Assembly (NCBI RefSeq): GCF_000699445.3
Contig: NC_067200.1
Coordinates: forward strand, 3,264,450 to 3,328,449
Source: Schistosoma haematobium
Lineage: Eukaryota; Platyhelminthes; Trematoda; Strigeidida; Schistosomatidae
Reading direction: 5' to 3'
Length of the DNA stretch: 64,000 nucleotides
Below the pieces are notes generated by a model. It made no database searches and was not told where the DNA came from. It saw nothing but the letters and a program-made list of their open reading frames with translations. Positions 52,701 through 63,768 of the stretch are shown one piece after another (positions within the stretch are counted from its first letter, which is position 1; each line of letters begins with the position of its first letter). The translations under genes were made by a program, and so were the position numbers.

Positions 52701-55700
52701 TTACTTCATAAAAGTGAACGTAACTTCTTTAACTGAAAGAATTCTTCCTGGTTGTATTTTTACCAACTGAACTGTTTTTCTCACTGATATTATTATTATT
52801 CCACTCTTATACACTGATTTCTGTTTGTTGTTGTTGTTCTTTTATTATACTCATTTTACATTATCTCTTCACATCTTTATTATTATTCTGTGGCGCATGT
52901 GCATTTGGTGCCCCCTTGTACCAATTTTTATGTGTTCAAATAAGATAAGTAAATCACTCTAAATCTAGGAGATTGTTCAGATGGGCAGAACTTTTTAAAG
53001 AACATATAAGAACTTCCGATGGAGAGTGAAAATAAATCAGGTCTAGGTTAAGCAAATGTCTAAGGAACGACTGTGAGCAGTGGTGGGCAACGAAATCAAA
53101 ATAGATGGAAAAGGCGGCGACTATAGGTAACGCAAAACAACTCTACAGACTAATAAAACAAATGAACTAAAAAGTCAAGTGTAAGTGAGACTATTTCGGA
53201 AAAAGACGACACTTTTATCTGCTTCTAGTCCAGACGTTTAGAACGATGGGCGGAACATTTTAAGGAGCAGTTCAGCTGTCCTTCAGCTACTCTACAACCA
53301 CACCATTCCCGGACAGCGTGAATAAAACATTGAAGTAGGTCCCTCGACTCTAGCTGAAGTTATAGATCATTGTATTATACTCTTTAAATAACATCTCCAA
53401 ACACTAATTTTCCTGATTACTGCTTATACTCTTATTACCTCTACCACTACGGGATTTGAATCGACCACTACATCTGTGTGCTAATGTGGTGTGGCAACTC
53501 GAACTGATGTACGTACGTACGAAGTTCTACGTTGTTACTGACTGAACTGACTGACTGACTGACTCTGAAACGAGGAAGGGCAGCTGGTCCAGATGGGTTA
53601 ACTGCAGAAGTCTTTAAGGATGGTGGTCCAATTTTAGCGATTAGGTCGACCAATATTTCGGCTGAAATCTGGGAGTTGGACGTGATCCCATCTGACTGGT
53701 GGCAATAACTTATCGTCCCGATATATAAGAAAGGATCAAAATCATCCTGTGATAACCATAAAGGGATTAGTTTGACTAATATAACATCTAAAACACTAGC
53801 ATCAATAATTATCGGACGCCTAACTAAGACTCGTGAACTGCGAACACGAGAGAATCAAGCTGGCTTCAGACCTGGTCGTGGCTGCATCGACCACATACTC
53901 ACCATTCGTCAGGTTCTAGAACATAGGCATACTTATCGGTGTCCGACAATGGTGGTCTTTCTCGACTTAAAAGCAGCATTTGACTCGGCAGACCGCGAGG
54001 TTCTGTGGCAGTGTCTGTCATCGAAAGGCGTACCTCAGAAATACATAAAACTTGTGAGGGCTTTTCACTCGAACACTACTAGTCGAATGAGAGCTTACAG
54101 CGAACTGTCATCTACTTTTGCAACCTCAAGTGGTGTCCATCAAGGCTGTCATCTTTCTCCATTTTTGTTTAACTTCATCATAGACCTACTGATGGAAATA
54201 ACATTTTCGTCGACTGAATCCTCGGGTATTGATCTCCTTCCAGGAGGTCCACTTATCGACTTAGAATGCGCAGATGACATAGTCCTGTTTGGTGAAGACG
54301 CTAATAAAATGCAGAGTCCTTTGGTAGCACTAAGCAACAATGCCAGAATGTTTGGAATGCGCTTCTCTCCCTCTAAATGCAAGTTGTTGCTTCAGGGCTG
54401 GTCTGCGTCAACACCTGAACTAAGGATAGGGAGTGAATTAGTTGACCGCGTTGACAACACTTATATTGGAAGTGTGATCAGCCCTAATGGGTTGGTGTCT
54501 GACGAAATCTCAGCACGGACTCGAAAAGCTCGTTTGGCTTTTGCCAACTTACGTCACCTATGGCGAAGGCGAGATATCCGTCTGTCAATTAAAGGACGAG
54601 TATACTGCGCGGCAGTTCGCGTTGTGTTTAACTTTACGGCTGCGCAACGTGGCCATTAAGAGTAGAAGATATTCGTAAGCTACTAATCTTGGACCACAGG
54701 TGCCTTAGATATATTGCTCGCATCTGCTGGGATCACCGGGTAAGTAGTAGTGAGGTTAGGTGCAGAGTATTAGGGAATGATGGTAAATCAGTTGATGAGG
54801 TTGTGGATCTTCATCGACTGAGATGGTTGGGCCACGTGTTGTGTATGCCTGAACACCGATTACCACGACGCGCAATGCTTACTGGTGTAGGGGGTGGTTG
54901 GAAGAAAGTTAGGGGCGGCCAAACCAAAACGTGACATCAGTGCTTGAAGTCACTAACTTCTGGTCTGTGTCATGTTGGTAGATGCAGACTACTTGGCTGG
55001 TGTCCGTGTGACTATGGTAACCAATGGTTGGAGACTGTGTGTGACATGACTCAGAATCAATCACAATGGTGTAGTTGTATACACTCTCTGTCTTCCCTTA
55101 AACTAAGAGATTAAAATCGCTTTATATCTTTCTTTCTGTACTACGTCCTTACCTGCTGAATTAACCACTTCTACGAATTTGGTGTTTATGTTGTTGTGCT
55201 AATGAGGCATGGCAACTTGAACCGATGCGTATATGTGCCTGGTCCTACGTTGGAGCTGACTGACTGAATAAGAACTTCCACCTAGATTTGATCGAATAGT
55301 TTCGCAGTATTTGGGCGCCAAGTCGATGTAATACATTAAGGCGGAAGAATGTATCTGTAAAATCTCAACGAATGAATCCAACGTTTCTCCTGACAACCTG
55401 GTCCAAGCTTTTTAAGGAAGTATAATCAAACTGTGTTGATAAGTGCAAGCTACATGATTAGGGTCCGCAAATTAATCCTTATCATTGATTCAAGATGTTG
55501 AATGATATGATTTAGAATCAGTCCCAATGGTGTAGATACGTTCACTCTCTCTCTTCCTCATAGATTCCGGGTTTTAACATTATCTTTTACTGTTTATTGC
55601 ATGATTTCATTTTTTCGACTCATATTCTGTATGCCTAATGCTTCATACTACCAGTAATAATGTTGCTACTTCTAGTACTTTGGGATTAATCGTGATATTT

Positions 55701-58700
55701 TTATGTTAGTGTGTTAATATGGTGTGGCAGCCTAGACCGACTTGTATACATGGCCAGGCTCTATATAACTTTTGACTGACTGGTCAGATTATATTATCCC
55801 TATTTCTCTGTGATGTTTTTTAGATAAAACGAAAGTGGAGATACGTTTTCATGTTCCATCAGCGTCATGGATACCAGATCAAGTTAAACAACTATTTATG
55901 GAAAGGGTATTTCTTTTATTGCCTATATTTGTTAATTTGTTTCCACAATTTTTAGGAGGCTAATCGAATTAATAAAGAGAATTACTTTATTATTACATCG
56001 GATCATACTAGGAAACAAATATTAAATCAAGCTGATTGTTTAGAACGAATTCGTCGTATAATCAGGGAATGTGTTAACTCATTAAATAAACCTGAACCAA
56101 GTCCTGAAACTTTGGAAGCAATTCAATCTCGGTGAGTGCTTTAAGATGATGTAGAATATTGGTAGCTTATGGTTGAAAATTTTGGCGGTTTTCTTTCTGA
56201 AATGTATGGCTTAGTCGAATATACCGTCGAGTTTAGAAAACAAAGCACCAAAATAGTCGTAATGTGTTTGTTTGATAAGTAAAAATAATGTCAACGTCGT
56301 TATTTTTTATTCTATATGATAAGACATTCAGTGAAGATTCCATGGCCGAGGTAGTTTGAGTCTGTTGCACAGCTTTTGGCATCGCAATTCATCGAGAGCG
56401 TGCCTGCTGCCATTTCCTAACAGCTGAAATTGGTAAGCGCTGCACAACTCATGGATATCAATGACCAGACAGTCGATGACCTAAACAATAACTCCGATGG
56501 GGTGCGGAAGTCAAGAGATAAGCAGTATCAAGAAAATAGAGGAGCTGAAGCATGAGATTGCCAAAATACAAGTGAATAATAACAGGAATGATAAATGTTA
56601 CGCTTGTTGAGGAACTGGGCGTTGGAAGAAAAACTGTCAAAAAAGACGAAAACTCAGAGATTTTAGACGATATAATTTGTGTTCTTTCTACACAATGAAA
56701 TCGAGGGGTTGTTGCACTAGTCGATAGAGGGGCAGTCTATGCTAGAGTAAGCATAAATAAACGAGATTTAGTGTATCTGATTGATACAAGGGCAGCAGTA
56801 TCGATGATAGGCGAAGGGCAATGTAAAAGACTTAAGCCATGTACATTATCTGTCCACACCATAGGGTTTTGGGATTGTCTAACAGTATCGTAAAAGTTAA
56901 GAATCAGGAAGGTGGTCACAAACTACGATTCATTCCTAATGCATGAAAGTAGCGAAGTGGTTGAGATGTAAGTAACAACAAAGTTAATGAGTTGCTCACA
57001 AAATATACGAGACTGTTCACGGGAGACGGAGGGCCGTACGGACTTTATGACCAAATGAAGCATGGATTTTTGATAAAAGACGATTGAGTAACTATATTCG
57101 CAACATATCGTGTTCCCGTGCATTTGAAGGCTGAGGTAAATCGACAAATCCAGGAGATTTTAAATGAAGGTATAACAAGAAGCGGACAGACCGTACAGCT
57201 CGCCAGTCTTCTTTATAAGGGAACCAAATGGGAAGTACAGATCCTGTGTCGACTTTAGGGAACTGAATAACATAACAGAACTGAAATTGTGTGCAATGCC
57301 AATAATAGCGGAAACATTAGACCGGTTACAGAATGCTACAGTGTTTACATTGCTGGATTTGCGGTCAGGTTAATGGCCACTACCTACAAAAGAGAGCGAT
57401 CGAAAAAAGACATTTACCGTTTGTGATAAGCATTATTTGTGTAGGCGAATGTCTTTTGGGTTGGCAGGTGCACTGATTGCGTTCAGAAGATTAATTACGC
57501 TGCTATTCAGGGATCTAGATAACGTCGAGGTGTATGGCGACGATGTAGTTGTGTACAGCCGTACAGACCACGTAAAGCATGTGGAAGCGGTCATAAAGTG
57601 AATTGAAGGATTCGGACTACGAATTAATAAAAACAAGTCGCATACAGTGAAAAGTAGCGTCACTTTGTTAGGGCATAAAGTGGGAAACGGAAAAATAAAA
57701 CCACTGCCAGAGGAAATTCTAACCATAAAGGACATCGCTACACGTTGGGTAAACACCATGCTTATCGCAGACTAGCGGGCACGAACAATGACCGGAGTAG
57801 TAGTCCGGTACATTGTGGCGGGTCACGGATTACTGAAGGCGATATTAACCGACCAGGTTCCCTGTTTTGAAAGTGATGAGGTTTAAAGCTTTTCTAGGGC
57901 AGTTTAGCATCAAGAGGACACGATTCACACTGTACCCCCCGTAGAAGGACGGACTTACAGAAAGAAATACCCGGACATTAAAGGAATGGTTAGCTTCTAA
58001 AGGAGGGAATTGGGAGACAGAATTACCATTGATATTGCTGGCTCATCGTGCCTCCATATGAGGAACAACCAAGAAGTCACCTCTCCCTGCTGTTGTGTGC
58101 TAGTCAGCCGCGACTTTCAATACATAATAAAACCTGGTCACAACAACAGAAGTGAACGGCAACGAGGTCAAGAAAAGAGAGGAAGGAGGCAATAAGGAAC
58201 ATGAAAAGGAAGCAAATATCAAACACAAAGAAGGAGGAACAGCAGAAAAAGAAGTGGAAGTTTTTTGCAGCGGGCGACATGGTTAAATGTAAAGAACGGA
58301 AATACACCATAGAAGCGGACCAGGATCAGGGAGGCTGATCCTGAAGTAGGGAGGACCGTACATTTTCACGGAAAGGAGACCATCAGAAGCGCGGAAATGA
58401 CAGTCAAGTACAGAGATGATTTCAGTGGCATCATGTAGGAGCGTCACGAACACCGACAAAGAAAAGAGCGGTACAACTTTGGAAACGACAGCAGGAACAG
58501 CTTATTAAAAGGGGAGATGAGTGTGGTGCATGCTACTTATACTGACAGATATATGTAGTATGTAACATCTATCACAAGTGGAAGGCTTGCCGAAAGAAAG
58601 TTGAAAAAAATTGAACTGAAGAAAACAAAAAAAGGGAACAGAAAGGAATTGTGAAGTAGAAGAATCATGTAGAATGTAACGAACAATTGATGGAAGATTT

Positions 58701-59753
58701 GTAAATGGAGTATTTAATGTATGGTATGTATGCATGCATTAGATAATAAATTAGTTATCTTCACCTTGTCTTTGTTAACTATAGGTCTAGTTTGTGTATA
58801 CTGACTTTGTCTAAATGCATACTTCCGACTTTCGTATATTGATTATACCTATTAATATGAAGATTGTATTTAAAACTGAACACACCGGTTAGTATTGACA
58901 ATAGTGGTAGAAAGATGTAAATCCTCACTTCTGGCTTGTTTGCTTTTATAGTTATAAGCCTGCTCTGTAATATTTTATTATTTGACCGTCAGGACCGATT
59001 CGACCATTTTCACAGAACCAAACAAACTAATATGTGCATATATATATATATATATATAATCAGTTGATAACTGAGTAGTCTCCGATGACATTTTTGTATA
59101 TTCCTTTAATGGTTATTGAATTCTATCGGTTGAATTGCAATGTCTCGACTATTTTAAGTGATTTTCTATCGTGTACATTATATTTAGATGTTATATGGCT
59201 CACAGTATTGCAGTGGGAACCCTGAACCTAAGTTTGTGCTATTCAACGCACACCAAAAAAGTGTACCTGCAGTTTTCAGGAAACTAGTTCTCTCAGTGGT
59301 GTTTTAGCTACATCAAGCAGCACAAATCAATGTAAGTATTCCACTCCTGCAGGCGGTTAATCATGTTTCGAATAACTAAGTGTGTAACATTTCTGACTGT
59401 GAAATGCGTTCAAATTCCATGGCTAACCCCAATTATACCAAAATTATAGGTGTTAACTAGCACAAAACAAAGGACGAGTTGGATTTCCTACATACTACCT
59501 CCAACAAATTAATATCAAACTAACTTACCGTCTAAAACTATTTATTGGTCTATATTGTATGTCATTGTTTTATCTTAACAGTTTTATAAACATAATTCTG
59601 ACAAATTTTTCTTTGATGTATTTTCTCTTTTTTCTTCACCTGCAAATCGGAAACAGAAAAGTGAAAGCCAACGAAGAAAGATTACGTAAAAAGAAAGAGA
59701 AATCATATACAAAACAATTACGACAAGATCATTATCACACTGATTTATTTTGA
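49617..59753 (+). CDS. ICT1: Mitochondrial peptidyl-tRNA hydrolase ICT1 / ribosomal protein mL62, 5 exons
   Basis: Codon-independent release factor built into the mitochondrial large subunit (MRPL58); it hydrolyses peptidyl-tRNA on stalled mitoribosomes. Exons 49617-49761, 49906-49965, 55824-55906, 55956-56131 and 59657-59753 join to 561 nt (186 residues plus TGA). The N-terminus MIRTGKFLLFCISRPSVRCL is basic and hydrophobic, as expected for mitochondrial import. ELQISYAYSSGPGGQHVN at 50-67 carries the catalytic GGQ (62-64). KVEIRFHVPSASWIPDQVK, INKENYFIITSDHTRKQILN and ADCLERIRRIIREC follow the human order (AEVRFHLATAEWI, ADCLQKIRDMI). The tail is very basic (RLRKKKEKSYTKQLR), matching the ribosome-entry-channel tail of the family. 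Length is close to human (206). Introns of 5.9 kb and 3.5 kb hold LINE and Ty3 remnants; one is only 49 bp. Confidence 0.94.
49906..49965 (+). CDS. ICT1: ICT1 exon 2 (GGQ exon)
   Basis: 60 nt; acceptor TTTGACTAG, reads NELQISYAYSSGPGGQHVNR across the joins; donor gtatgt. Confidence 0.93.
50755..50925 (+). mobile_element. RTE-B LINE fragment (pre-RT region)
   Basis: TAGAGATGGAAAAGATAGCA then DNRQLFRLIKETGIKNPVVS-type coding, as in 30506-30715 and 53060-53180. Cut off by the family-S repeat that follows. Confidence 0.7.
50930..51340 (+). mobile_element. Family-S short repeat, 3'-truncated
   Basis: Head GTTCTGGTATGGCTGAAGGT, GTTTACGAAATTGAGAGGAC and GGAGTTGGAAAACCATGATT to TGCCTCGGTTTGGACGCC. 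The LINE-like tail is absent. Confidence 0.75.
51650..52945 (+). mobile_element. RTE-C LINE, 3' part with complete tail
   Basis: LDLEHADDIALLCDDAHVIQ (YADD changed to HADD), [40 protein letters not shown] and YACETWPLQVEDAR in one frame up to 52289. Decayed C-terminal coding follows, then TTGTACCAATTTTTATGTG TTCAAATAAG at the end. In ICT1 intron 2. Confidence 0.85.
53370..53565 (+). mobile_element. RTE-B 3'-tail fragment inserted into an RTE-B copy
   Basis: ATTGTATTATACTCTTTAAA through GTTGTTACTGACTGAACTGA and CTGACTGACTGACT. RTE-B coding on both sides is collinear (VPRL...EV before, KRGRAAGPDG-type after). Confidence 0.7.
53772..54659 (+). pseudogene. RTE-B reverse transcriptase (partial open frame)
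   Basis: A 295-codon frame with RT landmarks ENQAGFRPGRGCIDHILTIR, VVFLDLKAAFDSADREVLW, SSGVHQGCHLSPFLFNFII and LECADDIVLFGEDANKMQ. The catalytic box has Cys instead of Tyr but both Asp. Upstream, IVPIYKKGSKSSCDNHKGIS is in frame behind a stop. It ends in a shifted VRVVFNFTAAQRGH where the family reads [13 protein letters not shown]. Confidence 0.85.
55400..55788 (+). mobile_element. Older RTE-B 3' fragment next to ICT1 exon 3
   Basis: ATGATTAGGGTCCGCAAATT, CCCAATGGTGTAGATACGTT and TGGTGTGGCAGCCTAGACCG, ending TTTTGACTGACTGG. Ends about 35 bp before the exon. Confidence 0.7.
55824..55906 (+). CDS. ICT1: ICT1 exon 3
   Basis: Acceptor ATGTTTTTTAG; NKTKVEIRFHVPSASWIPDQ then VKQLFMER; donor gtattt. 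The upstream intron ends in an RTE-B copy about 35 bp before the exon. Confidence 0.92.
55956..56131 (+). CDS. ICT1: ICT1 exon 4
   Basis: After a 49-bp intron; EANRINKENYFIITSDHTRK, QADCLERIRRIIRECVNSLN and PEPSPETLEAIQSR; donor gtgagt. Confidence 0.93.
56420..58500 (+). pseudogene. Ty3/gypsy pol remnant
   Basis: Decayed LTR-retrotransposon coding with many stops. Seen in order: a broken CCHC knuckle (KCYAC, stop, GTGRWKKNC) near 56597; retropepsin DLVYLIDTRAAVSMI near 56768 with DTR for DTG; RT blocks FFIREPNGKYRSCVDFRELN, FTLLDLRSG and MSFGLAGALIAFRRLI, with the catalytic VYGDDVVVYS near 57531 intact. The frame then jumps to integrase-like EWLASKGGNWETELPLILLA near 57990. RNase H and most of the integrase are deleted. 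In the last ICT1 intron. A different copy from the one at 42623-44331. Confidence 0.82.
58515..58760 (+). repeat. LTR-like repeat at end of Ty3 remnant (fragment 3)
   Basis: TACTGACAGATATATGTAGT and ACAAGTGGAAGGCTTGCC resemble 5270-5330 and 14770-14830. Its place after integrase remnants suggests the 3' LTR. Confidence 0.45.
59036..59060. repeat. (AT)n microsatellite
   Basis: About ten AT units in the last ICT1 intron. Confidence 0.85.
59657..59753 (+). CDS. ICT1: ICT1 last exon
   Basis: Acceptor GGAAACAG; KVKANEERLRKKKEKSYTKQ then LRQDHYHTDLF and TGA. Matches the basic C-terminal tail of human ICT1 (RERLRQKRIHSAVK). Confidence 0.9.
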
Positions 59754-59833
59754 TCCGTTTTTTAGTTTTCTATGGAAGTGTAAATATCACAATTGTTATT
59801 ATTAATACTATCCCTTATATGTGTTACTGTAAA

Positions 59834-59839
59834 AATAAA
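59834..59839 (+). terminator. ICT1: ICT1 polyadenylation signal
   Basis: AATAAA 81 nt after the ICT1 stop; good position, AT-rich context. Confidence 0.6.
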
Positions 59840-60615
59840 TAAGTAGTATGCCATATAATTATTGAATTTTTTGCTTTTTTATTAGTTTGCTTGTTGTATA
59901 TATAAATTTAACTTATATTTCAACATTAAAACTTTAAGGAAAACCACAGGGAAATGCATTTTTAGATATTTTTCTTGCAATAACATGACTGTGTGTGATC
60001 ATTTTATCTACCTCATGTACAGGTTTGTGTACTTGGCTTTAGCGCTACACTGTAAGTGTGAGGGTTAGTGACTTGTACTGATCAGTTGCCTAAACTGGAA
60101 TAGATGAATAGATGAGGTTTAAATTTGCGACTTCGTAAATTGAGTGCGAACACTTCAACCACTGAGTTAATACTTCACCATTGTGTGAGATAACATATAG
60201 ATTCGGTTAATTTGGTGTTTAATTGTCTTGAATCCGATTTATTGAATTCCATTAATCGCAACTCACGGAAAGTCATCTTGAGTTTATGGATTTTCCAACT
60301 TTCCTCTCGAGTTGTTTTTATTTTGTAATCAATTCTTGAGTAGCACTAAGGAATTATATCCAACTAGTTATGTGACGAAGTTGTGTTGTTTGTAAATCAA
60401 GCTCATTACCACGTATAAAGTTTTTGTTTGGTTTCTAGTTTAAGTGTCTATATAACAATAGGTATTGTTGTTTGGTCTAGTTGTTTCTTTATTTTGATAT
60501 TTAGGAGAGACCCTATTCATTGTTTTATTACGTATGGTAATCAGTTCAGCATTATCAGCTTGCGATAACTGGACTCTAGTTAGAGACATTGAGTGACATG
60601 GCTCAGAATCCATAT
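59840..60615. other. Intergenic spacer
   Basis: AT-rich; nothing recognised apart from the short TACTATAT flank of the next element. Confidence 0.55.
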
Positions 60616-60623
60616 TACTATAT

Positions 60624-63600
60624 TACTTACTTAATTACTTACTCCTGTTACCCTTTATGGAGGAGCATAGGCCGCTCATCAGCATTCACTATCCAATCCT
60701 GTCCTGGGCAATCCTTTCCAGCTGCTATTCACTCTACTCACATCTGCTTCTACTTCTTGGCGTAGTGTGTTCTTTGTCCTTCATCTTTTCCGTTTCCCCT
60801 CAAGATTCCAAGTTAGCGCTTACCTCGTGATAAATTTTGGTGATTTCCTCAATGTGTGTCTTGTCCACGTCCAATGTCTTTTCCTAATTTCCTCCTCAGC
60901 AGGAAGTTGGCTTGTTCTCTTTTGCCGGTGGTATCTGACCAACGGACATTGAGTATCTTGAGTAGAAAATTGTATTTAATTACTTGTATCTTTTTGATGA
61001 TGAGTGCAGTGGTTCTTCAAGTTTCCACTCCGTGCAGTAGGACTGTCTTGACGTTCTTATTAAAGATTCTGACTTTGATATTAGTTGACAGTCGTTTTGA
61101 GTTCCATATGTTCTTCAAGTGTAGGAATGCTGCCCTTTACTAATCCTTGCCTTTATGTCTGGATCAGATCCTCCTTGTTTATCGATGATATCGTCCAGGT
61201 ACGTAAAACTTTCCACCCCCTAAGAGCTTCTTTGTCAAATGTGACTGGGTTGATGCTCTATGTGTTAAACCTTATGATCTTACTTTTCCCCTTGTGTATG
61301 TTAAGGCCCACTGTCACAGAATCTGATACTACACTGTCTGTCTTCCTCTGTATTTGTTGATGTGTATGGGATAAGAGAGCAAGGTCACCTGCGAAGTCCA
61401 AATCGTCTAGTTACATCCAACCTGTCTATTTTATTCCATGCTTCCCCTCAGATGTGGAGCTCTTCATAATCTGGTTAACCACTAGAAGAAAAAGAAGGTG
61501 GGAGAGTAGAGAGTCTTGTCTGACTCCGGTCTTTACTTGCGATGTGTCTGTCAGCTGTCCTCCATGCACCATTTTGCAGTGTAGTCCGTCGTATGAATTC
61601 CGTACGATGTTGACGATTTTCTCAGGTACTCCATAGTTTCGAAGAAGTTTCCTTAGTGTTCTATCCACAATGCAAATGCTTTCTTATAGTCAAGAAAGTT
61701 GATGTATAGTGACGAGTTGTATTCGGTTGATTGTTCAACGATAATCTGTAATGTCGCGATTTGGTCAGTGCAGCACCGATCCTTACGGAATCTAGCCTGT
61801 TTGTCTCGAAGTTGGGCGTCTACTGAATCTTCCATCCGGTCCAACAACACTGTTGAATACCTTTCTTGACACTGATAGTAGTGTGATTCCTCTGTAGTTC
61901 TCACATTTGCCCAGATCTTTTTTTGGTATCTTGGTGAGGTAACCTTCTTTCTAGTCGTTCGGTACTTGTTCCTCCCCCCAAATCTTCTTGAATAGAAGGT
62001 GAAGCATGTTTGCAGTTACTTCCATGTCTGACTTCAGCTAGTATATTGTCATGTCTTGCTGCTTTCCCGCTCTTGATTTGTCTGATGGCCATTCTGATTT
62101 CTTCGGTCATTGGTGGATTGACATCTATAGGAAGGTCTGTGTGTGCTGCTTCCATGTCCGGTGGATTCAGTGGAGCTGGTTTATTCAAAAGTTCCTCGAA
62201 GTGTTCTACCCATCTGTCCCTCTGTTCTTGAATCTCTGATTGGCTTGCCTTCTTTGTCTTTGATCGGTCTCTCTGGTTTACTATGTCTCCCTGACAGTTT
62301 CTTCGTTGTCATATAGTTGTTTCATATTTCCTTATCCTTCAGCTTTTTGTGCCGCCGCTGCTAACTCTTCCATGTATTTCTGCTTGTCGGCTTTAATGCT
62401 CTTCTTCACTTGTTTGCTTCTGTGTATTCTGAGTGTGCTTTTACATTTTCTGTTCTTGTTCGGCTGTTTTTAATTGCTGTCTTGCTCTTCCTTTCTTGAA
62501 TCTTGTCCAGTGTTTCTATAGAGACCCATTCCTTATGATGATGCTTCTTTCTGATCAGCACCTCCTGTCACTTTGAAGTTAGTGCTTATTTGATCTCTTT
62601 CCAGTTGTCCCCCATCGTAGCTTATTCTTCTTTCAGTTGATCCTGTGAGGCTTGGAACCTGTTATTGAGAGTTATCTTGAATTTGTTGAGTTTGTCAGTA
62701 TATCGAAGGAACGGCGTATCAAACCTTTGTAACACTGCTTGTTCAATTGTCCAGTGCTTCTTTAGCTTCGGTTTCTTCTTGGCAACCACCAGGTGGTGAT
62801 CTGAAGCTATGTCAGCTCCACTCCTGGTTCTCACGTCTCCCATTGACCTTGTGAATTTTCTGCTGATGCAAATATGATCTATCTGGTTCTCCGTGATGTG
62901 GTCCGGTTAGATCCCTATTGCTTTGTGTACGCGTTTGTGTGGGAATGTTGTGCAACCTATAGCCAATTTGTTGAATGCACATTAATTTGCAGATCTGTCA
63001 CCATTCTCGTTCGTTTCTCCCAGTCAGTCCATGTCGTTCCATGATATCTTCATACTCGTTGTTGTCTATTCCGACTTTGGCGTTTAGATCTATCAGGTGG
63101 TTAGGTTGTTTTCTGGGCACTTCTCTATGATTGATTTCAGCCTCTCATAGAACTGATCTTTATCGTTGTCATTGCTATCAATTGATGGGTGCATAAAATT
63201 GGATAATATTCACTGTAATTCCCTCCTTTGTTTTAAAGGATTCTTTGATGATCCTGAGTCCATAAGATTCCCATCTCAAATGTGCTTTAAGTGCTTCTTT
63301 GGACAGCATCAGAGTAACTCTCTGAGTGTGTGGAGCATTTTCCTCTTCGTGACCAGAGTACAGCAACATTTCTGCCTTACCTAACTTTTTGCTGTTGAGC
63401 TTGAGTCCAATGGGTTTCATTGATTCCGAACACCGCCAAGTTGTATCTTCTCATTTCTGTTGCTGTGTGACTGTTTCATTAGGTCTCCCACATTGTTCGA
63501 ACGTTCCATGTACTAATAAAAATTGTCGCTCTGATTGTTAGAAGGGGTATAGGCCTCGTGACTTCCGAAGATTCTCGGCTTTCAGCATGGGGCCTCATAA

Positions 63601-63760
63601 TTCTTCCTTCAATTCCGAGGGTAGAGTTTAAATGATTTAATTTGTTTAATCTGACTGGCGTTTTTTAGCATGGTTGTTTTCTACGGGATGGGGTTGCCGA
63701 CCCCATGCCCAACCCTCCTCCTTTACCCGGTCTTGGGACCTGCAGTATCCCTAGAAGAGC
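60624..63760 (-). mobile_element. RTE-A LINE, near full length (3.1 kb), decayed
   Basis: Runs from the (TTAC)n tail at 60624 to the 5' UTR (GCTCTTCTAGGGATACTGC on the minus strand) at 63760. TACTATAT at 60616-60623 and 63761-63768 may be the TSD. Minus-strand coding in order: endonuclease GKAEMLLYSGHEEENAPHTQ and GITVNIIQFYAPIN (63420-63178), ADIASDHHLVVAKKKPKLKK (62843-62622), linker IRQIKSGKAA (62100), RT DKQARFRKDRCCTDQIATL (61800) and YGVPEKIVNIVRNSYDGL (61620). The catalytic box FAGD (FADD expected) is near 61395-61384. Coding runs almost to the 3' tail, so the 3' UTR is very short. Confidence 0.9.
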
Positions 63761-63768
63761 TACTATAT

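Larger units (their letters stand above)
52960..55262 (+). mobile_element. RTE-B LINE, long copy
   Basis: From GAGATTGTTCAGATGGGCAG (pre-RT) through the RT to the GGAGCTGACTGACTG tail; split at 53370-53565 by a 3' fragment of its own family. The longest RTE-B copy in the window. ICT1 intron 2. Confidence 0.85.

Noticed and set aside
55195..55265. CTGACTGACTG arrays as CRISPR-like or satellite arrays
   Set aside because: They are the 3' tails of RTE-B copies; no regular spacers.
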